From Marinobacterium_D sp050908845 (GTDB lineage: Bacteria > Pseudomonadota > Gammaproteobacteria > Pseudomonadales > Balneatricaceae), in contig NZ_CP194171.1 of the NCBI RefSeq assembly GCF_050908845.1, positions 4,154,001-4,218,000 of the forward strand: a stretch of 64,000 nt of DNA, in the 5' to 3' direction. A program made the translations under genes and the position numbers. The notes below the pieces were generated by a model. That model made no database searches and was not told the origin of the DNA. It worked only from the letters and a program-made list of their open reading frames with translations. Shown piece by piece: positions 1-8,410 of the stretch (position 1 is the first letter of the stretch; each line of letters starts with the position of its first letter).

Positions 1-2
1 AC

Positions 3-884
3 CTGCCGCCCGAAACCACGACACTGAAAACCCTGGCCAACCCGGACAAGGCCTATATCGCCCGTTACACGCTTGGCCGGGACTACCACAAACTGATCCG
101 CAAACGGTTAAAGCAGCTGGGTCAGTGGCTGGCGCAAGAGGCTGGCGATGAGGCCGCAGTGCAGTTTCGTCCCTTTGTTGATTCCGCGCCGGTGCTGGAA
201 CGCCCCCTGGCGCGCAATGCCGGTATCGGCTGGATCGGCAAGCACAGCCTGCTGCTGAACCGCCAGGCCGGATCGCTGTTTTTTCTTGGCGAACTGTTTA
301 CCAACCTGCCCCTGCCGATCGATGCGCCAGAGACCGAATCCCACTGCGGCCGCTGCAGCGCCTGTCTCGATATCTGCCCGACCAACGCCTTTCCGGAGGC
401 CGGTGTGCTGGATGCCCGGCGCTGCATCTCCTACCTGACCATCGAATACAAGGGCTCGATCCCTCTGGAGCTGCGCCCACTGATGGGCAACCGCATTTTC
501 GGTTGCGACGACTGCCAGCTGATCTGTCCCTGGAACCGCTTTGCCAAACGCACCGCGGAGGAAGACTTCAAACCGCGCCACAGCCTCGACGATGCCGATT
601 TGCTGACGCTGTTTAACTGGGATGAGGAGCGCTTTCTCAAAAACACCGAAGGCTCGGCGATCCGCCGTACCGGCTTTGAGGGCTGGCAGCGCAACCTGGC
701 GGTGGCGCTGGGCAACAGCCGCGGCGGAGCAGAGGTGGTGGAGGCGCTGCGGCAACGCGGGGAGAACGCATCGCCGCTGGTCAAGGAACATATCGACTGG
801 GCGCTGGAACGGCTGGCAAGCGACGCAGGGCTGGCGCCGCTGCCGATTCAGCAGCACCCGGGCGCCCGCAGAATCAAGGATTAG
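3..884 (+). CDS. queG: Epoxyqueuosine reductase QueG, 5' end cut by the window
   Basis: Reduces epoxyqueuosine to queuosine in the wobble base of GUN-decoding tRNAs; a cytosolic cobalamin and two-[4Fe-4S] enzyme. The reading frame is open from base 3, so the gene starts upstream of the window; 293 residues are visible. A family motif (YIARYTLGRDYHKLIRKRL) comes first. Two ferredoxin-like clusters follow, CGRCSACLDICP and CDDCQLICPWN, with the linking segment CISYLTIEYKG between them, as in QueG. The C-terminal part is HEAT-like. It converges on orn with 11 bases between the stops. An internal ATG at 159 is not the true start, because conserved QueG sequence lies before it. Confidence 0.95.
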   Translation: MPPETTTLKTLANPDKAYIARYTLGRDYHKLIRKRLKQLGQWLAQEAGDEAAVQFRPFVDSAPVLERPLARNAGIGWIGKHSLLLNRQAGSLFFLGELFTNLPLPIDAPETESHCGRCSACLDICPTNAFPEAGVLDARRCISYLTIEYKGSIPLELRPLMGNRIFGCDDCQLICPWNRFAKRTAEEDFKPRHSLDDADLLTLFNWDEERFLKNTEGSAIRRTGFEGWQRNLAVALGNSRGGAEVVEALRQRGENASPLVKEHIDWALERLASDAGLAPLPIQQHPGARRIKD

Positions 885-895
885 AGCAGCAGGGA

Positions 896-1438
896 TTAAA
901 GCGTAAAAAAGTGTTCGCGGTAGTAGCGCAGCTCTTCGATGGAATCGCGGATATCGTCCAGCGCCAGGTGTGACCCCTTCTTCTTCACACCTTTAAGCAG
1001 CTCCGGCCGCCAGCGCCGCGCCAGCTCCTTGATGGTGCTCACATCCAGGTTGCGGTAGTGGAAGTAGGCTTCAAGCTCCGGCATGTACGCATACAGGAAA
1101 CGCCGGTCCTGGCCGATACTGTTACCGCACATCGGCGACGCCCCCTTCTCAACGTGTTTCTGCAGGAACTCGAGCATCGTCTGCTCCGCCTCTGCCTCGC
1201 TGATGGTACTGGCCTTGACCCGGTCAGTGAGTCCGGACTGGCCGTGCTGGCGGGTACACCACTCATCCATCTGGTCGAGCAGCTCATCGGACTGATGCAC
1301 GCAGATCACTGGTCCTTCAGCGATCAGATTCAGGTTGGCGTCGGTCACGATCGCCGCCATTTCGATGATGCGGTCTTTTTCCGGAATCAATCCGGTCATT
1401 TCAAGATCGACCCAGATCAGGTTCTGATCCTGCGCCAT
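896..1438 (-). CDS. orn: Oligoribonuclease
   Basis: 3'-5' exoribonuclease that degrades di- and short oligoribonucleotides, including pGpG from cyclic-di-GMP turnover. The 180-residue product matches the family length. DEDDh residues are visible: the WVDLEMTGL exonuclease I motif near residues 9-17, CGNSIGQDRRFL in the middle, and HLALDDIRDS near the C-terminus. The frame stays open far upstream, but homology begins at MAQDQNLIWVD, so the ATG at 1438 is the start. It is divergent from rsgA across 93 bases, the arrangement seen in Pseudomonas. Confidence 0.96.
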   Translation of the reverse strand: MAQDQNLIWVDLEMTGLIPEKDRIIEMAAIVTDANLNLIAEGPVICVHQSDELLDQMDEWCTRQHGQSGLTDRVKASTISEAEAEQTMLEFLQKHVEKGASPMCGNSIGQDRRFLYAYMPELEAYFHYRNLDVSTIKELARRWRPELLKGVKKKGSHLALDDIRDSIEELRYYREHFFTL

Positions 1439-1467
1439 GTCAGCCTCTCCCTGTCCAAAGCTGTAAA

Positions 1468-1485
1468 TTCTAGCGAATTTAGAAT
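1468..1485. promoter_or_regulatory. Inverted repeat in the orn/rsgA divergent promoter region
   Basis: ATTCTA (1468-1473) and TAGAAT (1480-1485) are exact reverse complements six bases apart. TAGAAT resembles a sigma-70 -10 box on either strand, so this could be back-to-back -10 elements for orn and rsgA. No convincing -35 hexamers were found. Confidence 0.3.
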
Positions 1486-1531
1486 ACCTTAGCACATCAA
1501 ATAACTGGCCCCTGGGACAACGTCCGCAACG

Positions 1532-2569
1532 ATGGCGAAACGTAAACTGACAAGACGCCAGGCCTGGCGCGTGGAAAAGATTCAGGCAGAACGCGCAAAA
1601 CGTGCCGAACGCCGCGATAACCGACTCGATGAAAAGCTCGAAGGCGGCGATCTCGGCCCGGAACAGGCCGGACTGATCATCTCTCATTTCGGCCGCAGCG
1701 TGGATGTGGAAGCGCTCGAAGGTGACGACGCCGGCACCATCCACCGCTGCCATATGCGCACCAATCTGGGTCAACTGGTCACCGGTGACCGCGTGGTCTG
1801 GCGCGCCTCCAACGACGGCGGCGTGGTTGTCGCCACCAAACCCCGCAACAGCGAACTCCAGCGCCCCAACAATCAGGGCGAGCTGAAGCCGGTGGCGGCC
1901 AACATCGATTTTATCGTCATCGTCTTTGCGGTGGAGCCCCGCGCCCACGCCAACCTGATCGACCGCTACCTGGTCGCCGCCGAGGCCTGCGGTATCGAAC
2001 CGGTGCTGCTGCTGAACAAGTTCGACCTGCTCGACACCGATGCCGGCGCCTACCTGCCACCGCTGCTCGAGCAGTATGAAAAGCTCGGCTACCAGGTGCT
2101 CAAGGCCTCTACGACAGCAGAACACGGCCTTGATGAGCTCAAGTCACTGCTGAACGATCGCGTCAGCGTCTTCGTCGGCCAATCCGGTGTTGGTAAATCC
2201 TCACTGATCAATTCGCTGCTGCCGGGCATCGACCTGCGCGTCGGCGAGCTCTCCGAGCAGAGCCGCAAGGGGCGCCACACTACAACGACAGCACGACTTT
2301 TTCACTTCCCTGATGGCGGCGACCTGATCGACTCCCCCGGAATTCGTGAATTCGCGCTCTGGCATATCGATGCGGAACAGGTGTTGGACGGCTTCCCGGA
2401 GCTGCGGGAATATCGCGGCATGTGCAAGTTTCGTGATTGCAAACATGAGCAGGAACCGGGCTGCGCCTTCAAGCAGGCCCTGGACGACGGCAGGATCAGC
2501 GAAAACCGCTTTAACAGCTACCGACAGATACTGGCCTCACTGGACGATGGACAGCTTCGCGACAGCTAA
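1532..2569 (+). CDS. rsgA: Ribosome small-subunit biogenesis GTPase RsgA (YjeQ/EngC)
   Basis: Circularly permuted GTPase that checks late 30S maturation. The basic N-terminus (MAKRKLTRRQAWRVEKIQ) is typical. An OB fold occupies about residues 45-110. The G4 motif NKFD precedes G1 (GQSGVGKSS, residues 216-224) and G3 (DSPG), which is the permuted order. The C-terminal zinc knuckle C-x4-C-x-H-x5-C reads CKFRDCKHEQEPGC. Length is 345 residues, as expected. It starts with ATG and is followed after 27 bases by the HDOD gene, so the two may be cotranscribed. Confidence 0.96.
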   Translation: MAKRKLTRRQAWRVEKIQAERAKRAERRDNRLDEKLEGGDLGPEQAGLIISHFGRSVDVEALEGDDAGTIHRCHMRTNLGQLVTGDRVVWRASNDGGVVVATKPRNSELQRPNNQGELKPVAANIDFIVIVFAVEPRAHANLIDRYLVAAEACGIEPVLLLNKFDLLDTDAGAYLPPLLEQYEKLGYQVLKASTTAEHGLDELKSLLNDRVSVFVGQSGVGKSSLINSLLPGIDLRVGELSEQSRKGRHTTTTARLFHFPDGGDLIDSPGIREFALWHIDAEQVLDGFPELREYRGMCKFRDCKHEQEPGCAFKQALDDGRISENRFNSYRQILASLDDGQLRDS

Positions 2570-2596
2570 TACATAAGCACTGCCGCACGGAACCCT

Positions 2597-4210
2597 ATGA
2601 CCGGCATACATCTTTTCGGACTTGACGACTGGACCGCCTACCTGGGAGAACAAACTCTTCCAGTACGCTCCAGTACGCTGGTACGCCTGAAGCGCACCCT
2701 GGCCAACGACGATACGACCCTGGCCAGCCTGGGTCAGCAGATCCTCAGGGACCCGGTGCTGGCCCTGCATGTGACCCGTCTGGCTCAAGCCCGCCACGAA
2801 GCCAAGGGCAGCGTGGTCACCAGCGTCGATCACGCCATCGCCTCACTGGGATTCGGCTCGATCGAGACGCTGATCGGCGAACTGGACAGCATGAAGATCC
2901 ACCCGCACAACGTGGCCGAGCGCGCCTTTTTCCGCGCCGTTGCCGCCAGCCACCACGCCTCGGTACAGGTGGCCGACTGGGTCTCACTGAAGCAGCTCCC
3001 CTATGCCGAGGAAGCACGCCTGGCGGCGCTGTTCTACGGCCTGGTGCACTGGATGCTCTGGCTCCACGCGCCGCTGCACAAGCAGCGCTTCCTGGTCGGT
3101 GTCATGGAGCAGAACATCAGCCCTGTTGAGATGGAACGGCAGATCTTCGGCTGTACCACCCAGGAGCTGGGCCGCTCCCTCGCCGACCGCTGGAAACTGA
3201 ACGAGCTGACGCAGCTGGCACTGGATCACGATACCTCACCCTCTTTGAGTCGTATCAAACAGCTGCATATGCGCGCCCTGAAAGATCCGAGGCTCGAAGA
3301 CAAGGATATGCGGGAACTGAACCACCTGGTTCAGCAGCGCTATTTTCCGGTCAAGCTGGCCAACTGGATGGCACTGAATGTCAGCCGGGGCTGGAACAAT
3401 GGGCGATCTACGCGAACCTTCGATATTATCAGCGACTACCTCGACCAGCCGCTGGCCGCCACCCTGGCGCGACTGCACCGCAACTGTGCCCAATCCGCGC
3501 GGGAGTTCCACGTACCCGGCGTGATGATGCCGGCCAGCGAACTGCTGTTGATACCCGGCGGCGGAGAGTTACCTCACCGCCTCACCGAGCAGGAGTTGAA
3601 AGTCTATGTCTCCCGTTTCCCGGAGCCGACTGCAGCCCCGGCCAAAACAGCGCCCGTGGTGGCAGAGATACCGGCACGGCCCGAGCTGCTCAACCCGCAT
3701 ATCTACAAGCAGATCCTGGAGCGTTTCCGCAACGGCTACGAGCTCTACACCAAGCCGGCGCATATTCTGCAGGGCCTGATCCAGGGACTGAACCGGGGCC
3801 TGGGTTTGGAGCGGGTGGCACTCTGCCTGGTCAACACCAGAAGCGCCACCCTGCGTGCCGCCAAGGCGGTCGGCGTTGACCCGGCGGAACCTCTGGCACA
3901 GCTTGAGATCGATCTGAAACAGCCCAGCCTGTTCTCGCGCCTTTGCGAAAAGCCCTCGTTACTGCATATTAACGAGGCCAACAGGATGCAGATTCATAAA
4001 AATCTGCGGCCTGAGCAGCGTGGGCTGCTGGAACAGAACGACTGCCTGATGATGTCGATTTTCAGCGGCAATGCACCGCTGGCTCTGATCTATGCCGACC
4101 GCCAGGGCAGCAGCAGCCCGCTGGAAGCCTTCCACCAGGAGCACTTCCGTATCATCTGTGCTGCGGCTACCCGCGCCCTGAAACCGCTGACAACCAGCAC
4201 CGTTTCCTGA
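2597..4210 (+). CDS. HDOD-domain signalling protein with a GAF-like C-terminus
   Basis: A 537-residue cytosolic protein. Residues about 16-220 form an HDOD domain, with the typical opening on LASLGQQILRDPVLALHVTRLAQ-like sequence and a DHAIASLGFGSIETL helix. HDOD proteins are HD-superfamily relatives that usually lack the catalytic His-Asp pair and act as signalling or regulatory modules. The segment from about residue 370 to the end looks like a GAF domain (two-strand 'ALCLVNTRSATLRAAKAVGVD' type pattern and a closing ALIYADRQG strand). It lies between rsgA and rhdA on the same strand. In Pseudomonas aeruginosa, motB-motA and a hypothetical gene occupy this interval. No specific function can be given. 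Confidence 0.8.
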   Translation: MTGIHLFGLDDWTAYLGEQTLPVRSSTLVRLKRTLANDDTTLASLGQQILRDPVLALHVTRLAQARHEAKGSVVTSVDHAIASLGFGSIETLIGELDSMKIHPHNVAERAFFRAVAASHHASVQVADWVSLKQLPYAEEARLAALFYGLVHWMLWLHAPLHKQRFLVGVMEQNISPVEMERQIFGCTTQELGRSLADRWKLNELTQLALDHDTSPSLSRIKQLHMRALKDPRLEDKDMRELNHLVQQRYFPVKLANWMALNVSRGWNNGRSTRTFDIISDYLDQPLAATLARLHRNCAQSAREFHVPGVMMPASELLLIPGGGELPHRLTEQELKVYVSRFPEPTAAPAKTAPVVAEIPARPELLNPHIYKQILERFRNGYELYTKPAHILQGLIQGLNRGLGLERVALCLVNTRSATLRAAKAVGVDPAEPLAQLEIDLKQPSLFSRLCEKPSLLHINEANRMQIHKNLRPEQRGLLEQNDCLMMSIFSGNAPLALIYADRQGSSSPLEAFHQEHFRIICAAATRALKPLTTSTVS

Positions 4211-4242
4211 TCTCGAACCGCCTAACCTAACGGAGTTTCGTT

Positions 4243-5058
4243 TTGACCCATCTACCGCTTGTTATCGAACCGGAACAGCTGGCCGCTCACCTGGGCGAAC
4301 CGGACCTGCTTGTCATCGACCTTTCCAGCGCCGACAACTACGCGGCCGGTCATATCCCTGGCGCGATCAACGTCGACCCCAAACGCCTGCTGTGCGGCGA
4401 AGGGCCGGTGCCCAACAAGCTCCCCAGTGCCGATCAGCTCAGCGCACTGTTCTCCGAGATCGGCCTGAACCCGCAGCAGCAGGTGGTTGTCTACGATGAC
4501 CAGAAAGGCCCCTGGGCGGGTCGCATGATCTGGACGCTGGCCATCGCCGGCCATGACAATGCCAGCTTCCTGAACGGCCATTTCGCCGGCTGGGTCGCTG
4601 CCGGACAGGCGATCGAGACCGACGCCAACCAGCCCACGCCCAGCGAATTCAAGGCGGCCTACGACACCGGCCTGGTGGTGGATATCCCCTGGATCCTGTC
4701 GCACCTGGACAACGGCGACCTCTGCGTCTGGGATGCCCGCGGTGGCGATGAGTACCGCGGCGAAAAAGTCACCAACGCCCAGGTTGGCGGCCATATCCCC
4801 GGTGCCCGTCTGCTGGAGTGGACCGACCTGCTTGAAGCCGGCCCGGTGCCGCGCCTGAAAGACCAGGACACTGTGCGCCAGCTGGTCGAAGACGCCGGTA
4901 TCGACGCCGGCAAGACCATTATCACCCACTGTCAGACCCACCGCCGCTCGGGCCTCACCTGGCTGGTCGGCCGCTGGTTGGGTCTGGACGATATTCGTTG
5001 CTACGATGGATCCTGGTTCGAATGGGGCAACACCCCGGACCTGCCCGTCGAACGCTGA
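4243..5058 (+). CDS. rhdA: Two-domain rhodanese (thiosulfate sulfurtransferase) RhdA
   Basis: Transfers sulfane sulfur from thiosulfate or other donors to thiophilic acceptors. There are two tandem rhodanese folds: the inactive N-terminal domain (about residues 5-125) and the catalytic C-terminal domain (about 150-268). The active loop is CQTHRRS with the cysteine at residue 230, the position of the active cysteine in Azotobacter RhdA, and the total length (271) also agrees. The start is TTG at 4243, preceded by CGGAG; the upstream HDOD gene ends 32 bases earlier. It lies 35 bases before psd, the order also found in Pseudomonas. Confidence 0.92.
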   Translation: MTHLPLVIEPEQLAAHLGEPDLLVIDLSSADNYAAGHIPGAINVDPKRLLCGEGPVPNKLPSADQLSALFSEIGLNPQQQVVVYDDQKGPWAGRMIWTLAIAGHDNASFLNGHFAGWVAAGQAIETDANQPTPSEFKAAYDTGLVVDIPWILSHLDNGDLCVWDARGGDEYRGEKVTNAQVGGHIPGARLLEWTDLLEAGPVPRLKDQDTVRQLVEDAGIDAGKTIITHCQTHRRSGLTWLVGRWLGLDDIRCYDGSWFEWGNTPDLPVER

Positions 5059-5093
5059 GCCTCAGGCCGGCACCACGGCCCATGGAGTAACCC

Positions 5094-5951
5094 TTGAAAG
5101 ACAAACTGTTTATTCTTCTGCAGCACCTGCTGCCCCAGCACCTGCTGTCGCGCATCGTCGGCCAGATCGCCGACTGCCGCATCCGCTGGGTCAAGAACAC
5201 CTTTATCGAGGTGTTCCGCAAACACTACAACGTGGATATGAGCCAGGCACTGGAGGAAGATCCGCGCGCCTATGCCAGCTTCAACGATTTCTTCACCCGC
5301 GCCCTGAAACCCGGCGCGCGCCCGATCGATGAAGCCGGCGACGCACTGGTCTCCCCCTGCGATGGCGCCGTCAGCCAGGCAGGGCCGATCCAGCACGGCC
5401 GCCTGATCCAGGCCAAGGGCCACGGCTACAGCCTGACCACCCTGCTCGGCGGTACACCCTCACGGGCAGAGCCGTTCATCAACGGCCGCTTTGCGACCCT
5501 CTATCTGTCACCCCGCGACTACCACCGCGTGCATATGCCAGTGGCCGGCACGCTGCGCGAGGCGATCTACATTCCGGGTGACCTTTACTCGGTGAACAAT
5601 GCCACGGCACAAGGCGTGGACAACCTGTTCGCCCATAACGAGCGGCTTGTCACCATCTTCGATACCGAGTACGGTCCTATGGCGATGGTGCTTGTCGGCG
5701 CCATGATCGTGGCCGGTATCGAAACGGTCTGGAGCGGTCAGGTAGCCCCGACCAAGCGCCAGCCACAAACGCTCTACAGCCGCTCGGAACCCGCCCCGAT
5801 CCGGCTGGAGAAAGGACAGGAGATGGGACGCTTCCACCTCGGCTCCACCGTTATTCTTGCCTTCGGGCCTGAAGCGCTGGAGTGGGAGGAAAGCCTGACC
5901 CACCTCTCCACAGTGACCCTGGGACACCGGATCGGCACCTTTAAATTCTAG
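5094..5951 (+). CDS. psd: Phosphatidylserine decarboxylase proenzyme
   Basis: Membrane-associated pyruvoyl enzyme that makes phosphatidylethanolamine from phosphatidylserine. The self-cleavage motif LGST is present, with Ser251 becoming the pyruvoyl group of the small alpha chain; GRFHLGSTVILAFGP surrounds it. YLSPRDYHRVHMP is the conserved central motif with catalytic His. Length 285 matches the proteobacterial type I family. The start is TTG at 5094 with GGAG 9 bases upstream (ATGGAGTAACCC), and MKDKLFILLQHLLPQH agrees with homologues. Confidence 0.96.
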   Translation: MKDKLFILLQHLLPQHLLSRIVGQIADCRIRWVKNTFIEVFRKHYNVDMSQALEEDPRAYASFNDFFTRALKPGARPIDEAGDALVSPCDGAVSQAGPIQHGRLIQAKGHGYSLTTLLGGTPSRAEPFINGRFATLYLSPRDYHRVHMPVAGTLREAIYIPGDLYSVNNATAQGVDNLFAHNERLVTIFDTEYGPMAMVLVGAMIVAGIETVWSGQVAPTKRQPQTLYSRSEPAPIRLEKGQEMGRFHLGSTVILAFGPEALEWEESLTHLSTVTLGHRIGTFKF

Positions 5952-6001
5952 CCGCCGGCCCCATCAACCAGCTATCAGATCGATCACGAGGCGGGATAAC
6001 C

Positions 6002-7039
6002 ATGAATACAGCCTGGCAGGAAAAACTCCAGACACTCGGTTACACATTCGATGAGCAGGGAGTCGCCACTGCCCCGGCGCCGTTCAGCGGCGAGGGCAGT
6101 GCCCTGGTGCCGTTAACCCATCAGCGCATCATCAGCATTAACGGCCCGGAAAGCGAAAAGTTCCTTCAGGGCCAGCTCAGCTGTGATATCGGCGATGTGG
6201 ACCGCATCGGCAGCCGACTCGGCTCCCACTGCAACATCAAAGGCCATATGATCAGCCTGTTCCGGGTGATCAGGCAGTCGCCGGAGTGCCTGCACCTGCG
6301 CAGCGACGCCGGTAACGCCGACAAGGCGCTGGCCACGATCAAGAAATACATACTGTTTTCCAAGGCGGAAGCGCAGCTGAACGACGAGCTGGTGGGCTTG
6401 GGCCTGTTTGGCAGCGATGCAGCCCAACTGGCGTCTCAGATCGTTGCCACACTGCCGGACGAGGTCGATGGCGTCAGCGTCGACAACGAGCGTCTGCTGG
6501 TGAAGCTGCCGGGCGACAACCGCTTCGAATGCTGGCTACCCGCCGACCAGGCGATCGAACTGATCGACACTTTGAAACAGGGTGCTTCACTGGCCGGCTG
6601 CGACGACTGGCTGCTCGAAGAGATCCGTGCCGGTCTCCCCGACCTGCGTGCGGACACCTCCGAAGCCTTTATTCCGCAGATGACCAACCTCCAGGCGCTG
6701 AACGGCGTCAGCTTTACCAAGGGCTGCTACACCGGCCAGGAAGTGGTCACCCGCCTGCAGCACCGCGGTATCCTGAAAAAGCCGATGTATCGCGCCAGCG
6801 TCACCGCGGCGGAACGCCCGGCTCCGGGCCAGGCGCTGCATTCAGAGGCGAAGGAAAATATCGGCCAGGTGGTGATCGCAGCCCCCACCGGTGGCGACAA
6901 CTATGAGTTGCTGGCCGTCATCACCAAGGAGCAGGCGGACAACTCAACCATCCACCTGGAGTCCACCGAAGGGCCAGCGCTTAGCCTGCTGGAGCTCCCG
7001 TATACGCTGGATCCGCGCCTGTTCGAAAGCAAGCGCTGA
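6002..7039 (+). CDS. ygfZ: Folate-binding tRNA-modifying/Fe-S protein YgfZ
   Basis: YgfZ (COG0354) is a tetrahydrofolate-binding relative of the T-protein that supports certain Fe-S enzymes such as MiaB. The diagnostic motif KGCYTGQEVVTRLQHRG is present, with the conserved cysteine at residue 242. Length is 345. ATG at 6002 follows GAGGCGGGATAACC. It lies 50 bases after psd on the same strand and ends at a hairpin shared with ung. Confidence 0.93.
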   Translation: MNTAWQEKLQTLGYTFDEQGVATAPAPFSGEGSALVPLTHQRIISINGPESEKFLQGQLSCDIGDVDRIGSRLGSHCNIKGHMISLFRVIRQSPECLHLRSDAGNADKALATIKKYILFSKAEAQLNDELVGLGLFGSDAAQLASQIVATLPDEVDGVSVDNERLLVKLPGDNRFECWLPADQAIELIDTLKQGASLAGCDDWLLEEIRAGLPDLRADTSEAFIPQMTNLQALNGVSFTKGCYTGQEVVTRLQHRGILKKPMYRASVTAAERPAPGQALHSEAKENIGQVVIAAPTGGDNYELLAVITKEQADNSTIHLESTEGPALSLLELPYTLDPRLFESKR

Positions 7040-7046
7040 GCTTCTT

Positions 7047-7083
7047 CCTTCAGGTGGTGACTCTGAATGTCTCCGCCTGAAGG
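7047..7083. terminator. Hairpin between convergent ygfZ and ung
   Basis: An 11-bp stem (7047-7057 with 7073-7083, one G-U pair in the + orientation) encloses a 15-base loop. There is no clear U tract, so it may be a weak bidirectional terminator. Confidence 0.45.
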
Positions 7084-7101
7084 ACTAAATCGGCTCCGCC
7101 T

Positions 7102-7791
7102 CTACTCCTCCACTTGCTCCGGCAACTGCCACTGTACCGGCTCACGTCCTTGGGCCTTGAGCCATTCATTGGCCTGGGAGAAGGGACGGCTGCCGAAAAA
7201 ACCGCGATGCGCCGACAGCGGTGACGGATGCGGCGACTTCAGCACCAGGTGTTTGCTCTGGTCGATAAACGCACCCTTCTTCTGTGCATAACTGCCCCAG
7301 AGGATAAACACCACATGCTCGCACTGCTCATTGACCAGGTGAATAACCCGGTCGGTGAACTGCTCCCAGCCCTTGCCCTGATGCGCGTTGGCGCTGCTGT
7401 CTTCCACGGTAAGCACGGCGTTCAACATCAGCACGCCCTGCTTCGCCCAGGATTCCAGGTAACCGTGTTTTACCGGTGCAATACCGAGATCCGACTGCAG
7501 CTCCTTGTAGATATTCACCAGCGATGGCGGCACCTTCACCCCCGGTTTCACCGAGAAGCAGAGCCCGTGCGCCTGCCCCGGCTGATGGTAGGGGTCCTGC
7601 CCGATGATCACCACGCGCACGTTATCCAGCGCTGTAGCTTCCAGCGCGTGAAACCAGTTGCTGGAGTGTGGGTAGATGGTGACATGCTGCTCCTTGCGCT
7701 GTTTCAGAAACGCCTTGAGCTCCAGCATGTAGGGCTTGTCGAACTCCGGCGCCAGTAGCGGCTGCCAGCTGGGGGCATTATCCAGTGCCAT
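7102..7791 (-). CDS. ung: Uracil-DNA glycosylase
   Basis: Family-1 enzyme that removes uracil from DNA to start base-excision repair. The water-activating loop GQDPYHQPGQAHG carries the catalytic Asp at residue 66. The minor-groove loop HPSPLSAHRGF carries the catalytic His. Length is 229 from the ATG at 7791, preceded by GAGGTAAGG. Longer frames starting as far as 7932 run into the neighbouring membrane-protein gene and have no ribosome-binding site. It lies 40 bases downstream of that gene, same strand. Confidence 0.95.
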   Translation of the reverse strand: MALDNAPSWQPLLAPEFDKPYMLELKAFLKQRKEQHVTIYPHSSNWFHALEATALDNVRVVIIGQDPYHQPGQAHGLCFSVKPGVKVPPSLVNIYKELQSDLGIAPVKHGYLESWAKQGVLMLNAVLTVEDSSANAHQGKGWEQFTDRVIHLVNEQCEHVVFILWGSYAQKKGAFIDQSKHLVLKSPHPSPLSAHRGFFGSRPFSQANEWLKAQGREPVQWQLPEQVEE

Positions 7792-7831
7792 CCTTACCTC
7801 GTTGTCCCTGGGGTTCATATTGGGATTCATA

Positions 7832-8278
7832 TTAAAGCTGTCCGCTGTTGCGGATACGGCCATCGGCAGTACGTAGCGCCTTGACCACCTCACCGTGCCA
7901 GATCGAATAGTAACGAATCTTGCCCGGGGCATGGGAGAAGAAGGCGGACAGCAGCACGATCAGAATAAAGTTGATCGTCGCACTGGCGGGCCAGATCAGC
8001 GCCGCCGCCAGCAGTACCAATTTCAGCAGCACCGCCTGCCCCCTGAGCTGGAACAGCCAGACACCATCGCCCCAGATCTCCATCACCATCATCAGCACAC
8101 CGCTGACCAGCGCCAACAGGCCGTAGAGGTACCACTGCTCAAACGGCAGCTGGAACAGAAACAGCCCTGCGACGCCGGCCACACCGACCAGGTGCAGGCC
8201 ACGCAAGGTAAGGCTGATATAGCGCTTGCCGGGAATTTCCCGGGAGGTCTGAGGAAAGAGTATCTGCTTGAAGCCCAT
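7832..8278 (-). CDS. Small membrane protein of unknown function
   Basis: A 148-residue protein with about four hydrophobic segments: two near residues 25-65 and two near 75-115. The ends are basic. The start is ATG at 8278 with GGGAGA five bases upstream; an earlier in-frame TTG at 8290 has no such site. The tail KALRTADGRIRNSGQL is soluble. I do not recognise a family. It lies between lysS and ung on the same strand, but a terminator and a long palindrome separate it from lysS, which lies downstream of neither. Confidence 0.7.
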   Translation of the reverse strand: MGFKQILFPQTSREIPGKRYISLTLRGLHLVGVAGVAGLFLFQLPFEQWYLYGLLALVSGVLMMVMEIWGDGVWLFQLRGQAVLLKLVLLAAALIWPASATINFILIVLLSAFFSHAPGKIRYYSIWHGEVVKALRTADGRIRNSGQL

Positions 8279-8319
8279 GATTTCTCCCAACGGGGCTTGG
8301 CCCCATGGATTTCAGCCAA

Positions 8320-8348
8320 AAAGAAAGCCGCACTGAGCGGCTTTCTTT
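8320..8348. terminator. Bidirectional rho-independent terminator
   Basis: A perfect 12-bp stem, AAAGAAAGCCGC (8320-8331) with its complement (8337-8348), and loop ACTGA. The A-rich and T-rich arms make it work in both directions. It most plausibly ends lysS-prfB transcription running leftward. Confidence 0.8.
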
Positions 8349-8351
8349 GGT

Positions 8352-8403
8352 TAAATTGGGGTCAGAGTAACAATGCAAGAATTGTTACTCTGACCCCAAT
8401 TTA
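8352..8403. repeat. 52-base palindrome, REP-like element
   Basis: Perfect 23-bp inverted repeat: arms 8352-8374 and 8381-8403, spacer GCAAGA. The arm core TTGGGGTCAGAGTAA resembles the repeats often found beside REP-associated tyrosine transposases (Y1_Tnp) in gammaproteobacteria. No transposase gene lies here, so this would be a non-autonomous copy. It ends eight bases from the lysS stop codon. Confidence 0.7.
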
Positions 8404-8410
8404 GACCGAA

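Noticed and set aside
108..857. Long antisense frame over queG
   Set aside because: It has no family sequence and mirrors the high-GC codon usage of queG on the other strand.
1439..2125. N-terminal extension of orn into rsgA
   Set aside because: The extra 229 residues lack homology and are antisense to rsgA; orn homology begins at the ATG at 1438.
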